A stretch of 18,829 bases of DNA, taken from contig JBLHVI010000056.1 in the NCBI GenBank assembly GCA_047630175.1, forward strand, positions 1 through 18,829, in the 5' to 3' direction. Made by a program: the position numbers and the translations under genes. The DNA is from UBA4582 sp047630175 (GTDB lineage: Bacteria; Pseudomonadota; Gammaproteobacteria; Pseudomonadales; Azotimanducaceae). The notes beneath the pieces were generated by a model, which was not told the DNA's origin, ran no database searches, and worked only from the letters and a program-made list of their open reading frames with translations. This document shows, one piece after another, positions 15,026-18,829 of the stretch. The stretch's first letter is position 1. Each line of letters begins with the position of its first letter.

Positions 15026-15985
15026 CGCAGCAGCAGAATCGCGTAATACAACAACGTCACAGTGAGTCTCATTAAGGATGGTTTCGGCTGTATTGCCAAT
15101 CACAAGACTCTTGAACCCTGTGCGCCCCATTGTGCCCATGACAAGCACCTCCGCGTCGGTCTCTTCTACGAGGGCTCGAACGCGCATAGCAGGTCGACCT
15201 TCTTCCAGATAAAGATAGTTATAGTTGACCCCAGCAGCGTGCGTCAGGCGCGCTAGTTCGCGTCGGGCGACCTGCTCGATGTCTTTGCTTATACGCTCGA
15301 AATCAACGCCTACGGCGGCAGGGCCAGCCCAGGGTGCTATGATCGGGTAGGCGCTGACAATCGCCAGTTCACCGCTGAGAATCGAGGTTAAGCTATCTGC
15401 TTCCCTTAAAATCCGTTTGTTCAACTCAAACTGGCGATTATTGAGAACATCAATTGCCGCCATGATAACGGGGCGCTTAACCCAAGCGTCTGGTTTTATC
15501 AGCATCACCGGAAGCGTGGCGTGTCTCAGCAGGTTCCAGTCTTGAGGCGTGCGTAGAGACAATCCTTGCGACTGCTCTGCACCGGTGGCCTTGATCACCA
15601 GGTCAGCATTGCTCGCTTTCGCGCCTTGCAAAATGCCTTGCCATTCATCTTTGTTCCACAAAGTGGCGACGGTGAGTGTTTTGACGTTATGGCGAATACC
15701 GTCAAGTTGATCGTCGAGCCAAAACTCGGCTGCGCGCAGTACATAGGCCTTTAGTGCCTGATTTTGCTCAACCTCATTGACGAGCATCTCGGCGATAGGC
15801 GAGTAGACCACATTGATGACTTCTAGGCTCGCATCTGCAGCATTGGCTAACGCGACGGCTTTTTCCAGTACCACGGTATTGCCTTCGAGTATTTGCTGCC
15901 GAGCGGTGGCACTCAGGTCATGGCTATGGTCTTGCTGCGCATCGCCTTGGCTTAGCGCAACAAGAATTCGGTCAACGCCCAGCAT
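15008..15985 (-). CDS. uspE: Tandem universal stress protein UspE
   Basis: 325 residues with two USP domains, about 1-165 and 172-315. The first lacks the ATP loop and carries TPQDWNLLR (146-154), as in E. coli UspE (TPTDWHLLR). The second has the full nucleotide motif: Gly284-x2-Gly287-x9-Gly297-Asn-Thr (MGTMGRTGFKSLVIGNT). UspE is a cytoplasmic stress protein linked to survival and cell adhesion. Between residues 14 and 32 there is a short polar insertion (DAQQDHSHD). In E. coli uspE sits beside fnr; fnr is not in the window, but an FNR-like dyad lies upstream at 16136-16151. No strong Shine-Dalgarno is seen before the ATG at 15985. Confidence 0.9.
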   Translation of the reverse strand: MLGVDRILVALSQGDAQQDHSHDLSATARQQILEGNTVVLEKAVALANAADASLEVINVVYSPIAEMLVNEVEQNQALKAYVLRAAEFWLDDQLDGIRHNVKTLTVATLWNKDEWQGILQGAKASNADLVIKATGAEQSQGLSLRTPQDWNLLRHATLPVMLIKPDAWVKRPVIMAAIDVLNNRQFELNKRILREADSLTSILSGELAIVSAYPIIAPWAGPAAVGVDFERISKDIEQVARRELARLTHAAGVNYNYLYLEEGRPAMRVRALVEETDAEVLVMGTMGRTGFKSLVIGNTAETILNETHCDVVVLRDSAAASAPPS

Positions 15986-16039
15986 GATTGATGCCCGACA
16001 TGTAAAGTGCTCCGAAGTTGATCGGTCTGCTGATCTAGT

Positions 16040-16054
16040 TGTCGCTAAGCGACA
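16040..16054. promoter_or_regulatory. 15-bp palindrome upstream of uspE
   Basis: TGTCGCTAAGCGACA is a perfect dyad around a central A, 55-69 bases before the uspE ATG. It could be an operator near the transcription start or a leader hairpin. The region 15986-16311 holds no long gene; it contains this site, the dyad at 16136, and the small ORF and hairpins at 16212-16301. Confidence 0.5.
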
Positions 16055-16135
16055 TCTTGCTAATAAACAACATCAAGAATTTCAAGTCAGATGCAAGCAG
16101 GTAGAGGCAGTTTGCGCGTTCAGGAACGGCTGAGC

Positions 16136-16151
16136 ATTGACCGAGGTCAAT
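16136..16151. promoter_or_regulatory. FNR/CRP-family-like dyad
   Basis: ATTGACCGAGGTCAAT is a perfect inverted repeat. Its core TTGAC-N4-GTCAA differs from the FNR box TTGAT-N4-ATCAA by one symmetric base per half. It lies 150 bases before uspE (minus) and 60 bases before the small ORF at 16212 (plus). I cannot see a -10 at the ideal class II distance on either strand. Confidence 0.4.
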
Positions 16152-16211
16152 AGCAAATGAAGATCATTGGGCGGGTAAGAAAATGCTATAGAAACAACGT
16201 GGAGGGAAATT

Positions 16212-16301
16212 ATGTGCCAAAACCAGATACCGATGACCTTCTGCGAACGGTCGCTCAAATCGTGCTTGAGACCTTGTCGCATACCTCCTAGCGGAGGCTG
16301 A
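16212..16301 (+). CDS. Possible 29-residue Cys-rich small protein
   Basis: ATG 16212 has GGAGGG at 16201-16206, five bases upstream, an almost ideal ribosome site in a region that otherwise has no gene. The 29-codon frame ends at TGA 16299-16301. The product has four Cys (positions 2, 11, 18, 22), three Pro-rich turns near the end, and several Arg and Lys. I recognise no family. TATAGA at 16187-16192 could serve as a -10. It runs towards the tRNA-Gly gene on the opposite strand and stops 10 bases short of it. The same bases also fold into two hairpins, so this may be an RNA and not a coding gene. Confidence 0.3.
   Translation: MCQNQIPMTFCERSLKSCLRPCRIPPSGG
16242..16297. other. Two adjacent hairpins beside tRNA-Gly
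   Basis: First: TGCGA 16242-16246 pairs with TCGCA 16277-16281, enclosing GGTC plus TCAA paired with TTGA plus GACC (8 bp with a 2-base bulge). Second: CCTCC 16284-16288 pairs with GGAGG 16293-16297 around TAGC. CCTCC could instead pair with GGAGG at 16201-16205, the ribosome site of the small ORF. Neither has a T-tract on either strand, so a standard terminator is unlikely. Confidence 0.4.
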
Positions 16302-16311
16302 GTTCGAAATC

Positions 16312-16387
16312 TGGAGCGGGTAACGAGGCTCGAACTCGTGACCTCGACCTTGGCAAGGTCGCGCTCTACCAACTGAGCTACACCCGC
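16312..16387 (-). tRNA. tRNA-Gly (anticodon GCC)
   Basis: 76 bases including an encoded CCA (16312-16314). The acceptor stem GCGGGTG pairs with TACCCGC; the D arm, the anticodon loop CTTGCCAAG and a T arm with GTTCGAGCC are all standard. GCC reads GGC and GGT codons. It is transcribed after tRNA-Glu, 107 bases away; TATATT at 16406-16401 could be its own -10. Confidence 0.96.
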
Positions 16388-16494
16388 TTTTTAATGCCAG
16401 AATATACGTCGTATGCATGACAGTATTGTTTCTGTGATACCTATTCTACAACATCTCAAGTTTGCAATCATCAGTGCGATAATCGACGAGCTGA

Positions 16495-16570
<76 letters not shown>

Positions 16571-16593
16571 ACTCAGCAAACTTGAAGCGCCGA

Positions 16594-16622
16594 ATTCTAG
16601 GGAGGTTCTTGCCTTGCGTCAA
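16594..16622 (-). promoter_or_regulatory. Stable-RNA promoter of the tRNA-Glu/tRNA-Gly unit
   Basis: On the minus strand TTGACG spans 16622-16617 and TAGAAT spans 16599-16594, separated by exactly 17 bases (5 of 6 matches each). The next bases, TCGGCGC, form a GC-rich discriminator, the mark of promoters under ppGpp/DksA control. Transcription should start near 16587, about 17 bases before the tRNA. Confidence 0.75.
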
Positions 16623-16650
16623 GAGTAAATGCTGAGTTTTGGCACAAGTA

Positions 16651-17130
16651 TTATTTTTCTATCGGGTCTTTTGATAATTTGGCGCAGGTTGTAGCGGGAT
16701 CCTTGCTCAGTAGAAACGACTTAGACGGGTCGACCAGAAAGCGCCGGCGCAGTGCGTTGCGGCCGAGCAGCATTCGGTAGCGCATATTGTCGCGATTAGT
16801 CAGAGTCATTTCTGCAATGAAGGTCATGTTACCGATGTTTAAGGTGGCGTCGATGACATATCGATTCTCAGCATGGCCGCCAGAGTCGGTAACGTCTCGT
16901 TTCTCTTTGACAACGGCTTCACAATGCACCTCTGTGGTCTCGCTGTCCCTGTTCGGGTGCAGGCCAAAGCGAATCCATGGCTGTGCCTCACGCTCGAATT
17001 CCTCGATGTAGAACGCATGTAAGGCGCAGGTCTTTGCGCCTGTGTCGACCTTAGCGACGATGTGGTCAACGCCCAGATTTTTCAGTTCTAGGCACTCGCG
17101 CCATCCAACAATTATTTTTTGGCTTTTCAT
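16651..17130 (-). CDS. Retropepsin-like 'ATP-dependent zinc protease' family protein (DUF785/RimB-like)
   Basis: 159 residues. AKVDTGAKTCALHA (26-39) is the family signature, a retropepsin-like DTG with Asp29, and RMLLGRNAL (119-127) is the second conserved block. Members are often encoded near RimK-type glutamate ligases and are thought to act on glutamate tails; the name 'zinc protease' is historical and no zinc motif is seen. No rimK is in the window. The Ser usual after DTGAxT is Cys35 here. The ATG overlaps the TGA of the MscS gene (ATGA), so the two are translated together. Its stop is 80 bases before the tRNA-Glu gene on the same strand, and the tRNA promoter fills that gap. Confidence 0.8.
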   Translation of the reverse strand: MKSQKIIVGWRECLELKNLGVDHIVAKVDTGAKTCALHAFYIEEFEREAQPWIRFGLHPNRDSETTEVHCEAVVKEKRDVTDSGGHAENRYVIDATLNIGNMTFIAEMTLTNRDNMRYRMLLGRNALRRRFLVDPSKSFLLSKDPATTCAKLSKDPIEK

Positions 17131-17975
17131 GTCGACTGGCTCGTGTTGCTTGATGACGGTGTCGTGATGTGAATCGGCAGAAGCGGAGTTTGATCACGAA
17201 ATAATAGCGTTTGATTAAAAAACGGCAGCTGAATACCCGCGGCGTCGAAAGTGTTTTTAATACTCTCTTGCAAGCCGTTGCGCATGTTGAAGAAATTTTC
17301 TCGCTGGGCCCAGACCGAAAATTTCCTATCGATTGAGGATTCGCTAAAGCCTTGCATTATGATTAATGGCTTGGGATTTTCAAGGCACTGTGGGTTGACT
17401 GCAGCGGCCTGTAACAAAACACTGCGGGTGTAACTGATAGCGTCGGAATAGGCGACGCGTACCTGCATATTAAGTCGACTGACTAGGGATTTGCTGAGGT
17501 TCGTCGCCACCGACTTGATACATGCTTCGTTGGAAATGCGTACCAACAATTTGTCAAAGGTGCGAAAATCAATCGGGCGGCAATCGATTGAAACAACTTC
17601 GGCTGTGCACTCGTCAACCTTGACTATATCATCGAACGAGATACCGCGCTCGCCCACCACGAACAGGCCGCTGATGCTATTGGCCGCGGAGATTTTCGCT
17701 GCAAAACCGACAACAACCGATAATACACCTGCAGCGCCGAGTAATACGCTGAGTTCGTATCCAGTTTGATTTAATACATTGGTGACGATCAGTATCATCA
17801 ACAACCAGAAGATCAATTGCTCGGCCAGTATCTGCTGCTGCCGGTCGAAGTGCTTGACCAGAAAAGGCTGAATGAACGTTAACAAAAGGCGCGCTAGCAG
17901 CCATCCGAGCAACAACGTAATGATAGCCCGAGCAAAGGATAGCGGCATTAATGCGTCTAAACTGAAATCGGGCAT
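17127..17975 (-). CDS. MscS-family small-conductance mechanosensitive channel
   Basis: 282 residues, close to the 286 of E. coli MscS. Three membrane segments lie at about 13-38, 50-71 and 75-105. The third is the pore helix: LLGAAGVLSVVVGFAAK followed by ISAANSISGLFVV, matching the LGAAGLAVGLALQ-type helix and its kink before the beta domain. The cytoplasmic part follows, with GERGISFDDIV and the C-terminal alpha/beta domain. Such channels open under membrane tension in osmotic downshock. The gene is 11 bases after the unknown gene upstream and overlaps the protease gene by 4 bases, so the three form an operon. The TM3 helix has bulky Val residues where the E. coli pore is Gly/Ala packed. 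Confidence 0.88.
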   Translation of the reverse strand: MPDFSLDALMPLSFARAIITLLLGWLLARLLLTFIQPFLVKHFDRQQQILAEQLIFWLLMILIVTNVLNQTGYELSVLLGAAGVLSVVVGFAAKISAANSISGLFVVGERGISFDDIVKVDECTAEVVSIDCRPIDFRTFDKLLVRISNEACIKSVATNLSKSLVSRLNMQVRVAYSDAISYTRSVLLQAAAVNPQCLENPKPLIIMQGFSESSIDRKFSVWAQRENFFNMRNGLQESIKNTFDAAGIQLPFFNQTLLFRDQTPLLPIHITTPSSSNTSQST

Positions 17976-17986
17976 GAGAATCGCGC

Positions 17987-18829
17987 CTAGCCGAGCAGGT
18001 GTGTGAGTGTTTTGCGCAACCGGCGGATTGCTAATGAGTCCCTGCCAGCGCTTAACAAGGTAGGGTTGGCAGACTCGGCGGGTGCTTCAGAGATCACGTT
18101 GATATCGACCTCTAGGCTTTTCTCAACGCTGGTGATGGTGATTGCTGAAGTCCAGTAACGCTGTTTGTCGTCACCGCTAGGTTGACTATACAACGATAAG
18201 TGATGCACGTGCGGACTGATGCACTTAAGCACTCGCAGTTGGGTCGTTGCATTGGCAATAGTAACCGGAGTTATGGCCTTAAAGGGGTTCGCAGCAATGC
18301 CCGCACGCGGTAAACGTGCGTGGGTCTGGGAGGCATAGCAGATTTTGCCGTGCATAGTGTCTGGCCTGCACCAGGTGTCCGACCGGTGAGCGACAGGCAT
18401 GTCGATTAGAACGTTTTCATGCCGTTGCAACCTGAGCCACAGGTGGGTGCCAATATATAACCTGACGCGGGTCGTCGCCGGCAGATGAATAGCCTGACTG
18501 ATTCGGGTGACAACGGCGCTGTGCGACAGCTTCCGGCGCCTCGTAAGCTTGGCACTTACAGGAAATCGCGGCTCTGCGAGGTGCCTAAATTCAAGGCGAC
18601 TTCGAGCATCGGCTGCGGCATAGCGACGGTTTAACATGCGCGCGTTGTGCTGCTGGTTGAGGTGTGTCCAGCGCTGTTCGAGGGTACGCCTCTGGCTCCC
18701 TGGTAAGCCCTTATTACCCCAGGCAATATTATCCGCGCTGACGTCTGTCGGAAATTGGCTCATAAGCGAAAGGTGGCTGGCGCCGGCTATGTTGTACAAG
18801 AGGTCAGAATATAGCGTTAGCCTCAGTGA
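17987..18829 (-). CDS. Unrecognised protein, 5' end probably outside the window
   Basis: The minus-strand frame is open from the window edge at 18829 to the TAG at 17989-17987, at least 280 residues, so the true start may lie beyond the edge. Internal candidates are TTG 18799 and ATG 18763, neither with a Shine-Dalgarno. I recognise no family. The sequence is basic and rich in His, Arg, Ser and Leu, with an Arg-rich stretch (KLTRRRKLSH), a likely beta region (TTRVRLYIGTHLWLRLQ), and four Cys. No signal peptide or membrane helix is clear. It ends 11 bases before the MscS gene. Composition is unusual for a conserved enzyme, but no competing long frame covers the region on either strand. Confidence 0.55.
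   Translation of the reverse strand, partial: SLRLTLYSDLLYNIAGASHLSLMSQFPTDVSADNIAWGNKGLPGSQRRTLEQRWTHLNQQHNARMLNRRYAAADARSRLEFRHLAEPRFPVSAKLTRRRKLSHSAVVTRISQAIHLPATTRVRLYIGTHLWLRLQRHENVLIDMPVAHRSDTWCRPDTMHGKICYASQTHARLPRAGIAANPFKAITPVTIANATTQLRVLKCISPHVHHLSLYSQPSGDDKQRYWTSAITITSVEKSLEVDINVISEAPAESANPTLLSAGRDSLAIRRLRKTLTHLLG

Noticed and set aside
16082..16418. Minus-strand frames across the tRNA-Gly gene
   Set aside because: They translate through a clear tRNA (the Gly-His-Glu-Phe-Glu-Pro-Arg type of product is a tRNA shadow).

Overview
The window reads as chromosomal DNA of a gammaproteobacterium, probably a free-living or marine lineage with mid-range GC. The call rests on gene content. 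EpmC (the EF-P hydroxylase), TusA, tandem-domain UspE and the YjfI(DUF2170)/PspA pair are typical of that class, and both tRNA genes encode their CCA ends. I cannot name the genus. There are no transposases, integrases, CRISPR arrays or phage genes.

Left third (1-8628): two collinear surface-protein genes. The first is the 3' end of a secreted DUF11-type protein, cut by the window edge. The second is a giant gene of about 2450 codons. It encodes a signal peptide, cadherin-like repeats, two long homologous modules, a DUF11 domain, a carboxypeptidase-regulatory-like domain, an OmpA-type peptidoglycan-binding domain and a C-terminal outer-membrane barrel. Its signal peptide is encoded across a perfect 18-bp terminator-like hairpin.

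Middle (8667-11663): a convergent ABM-domain monooxygenase, then a tight plus-strand operon of tusA, a gamma-glutamylcyclotransferase-like gene, epmC, a PaaI-type thioesterase and a stand-alone 5'-3' exonuclease. Starts overlap or nearly touch stops. A 14-bp palindrome covers the likely tusA start.

11712-12711: a divergent pair. One is an unrecognised minus-strand gene whose promoter puts the transcription start on its ATG (leaderless). The other is an MsrB homologue that keeps its zinc site but has Ser in place of the catalytic Cys.

12780-15025: a membrane-stress cluster. A promoter with two identical 13-bp palindromic operators leads into yjfI (apparently starting at ATT after a near-perfect Shine-Dalgarno), pspA, a possible tandem ribbon-helix-helix regulator and a rhomboid protease. 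This is the best candidate for an incompletely described system.

15008-18829: uspE on the minus strand, tail-overlapping the rhomboid gene; a leader region with a 15-bp palindrome, an FNR-like dyad and a possible 29-residue Cys-rich ORF; tRNA-Gly(GCC) and tRNA-Glu(TTC) behind a strong promoter with a GC-rich discriminator; then a minus-strand set of an unknown protein (open at the right edge), an MscS-type channel and a retropepsin-like 'ATP-dependent zinc protease' family protein.
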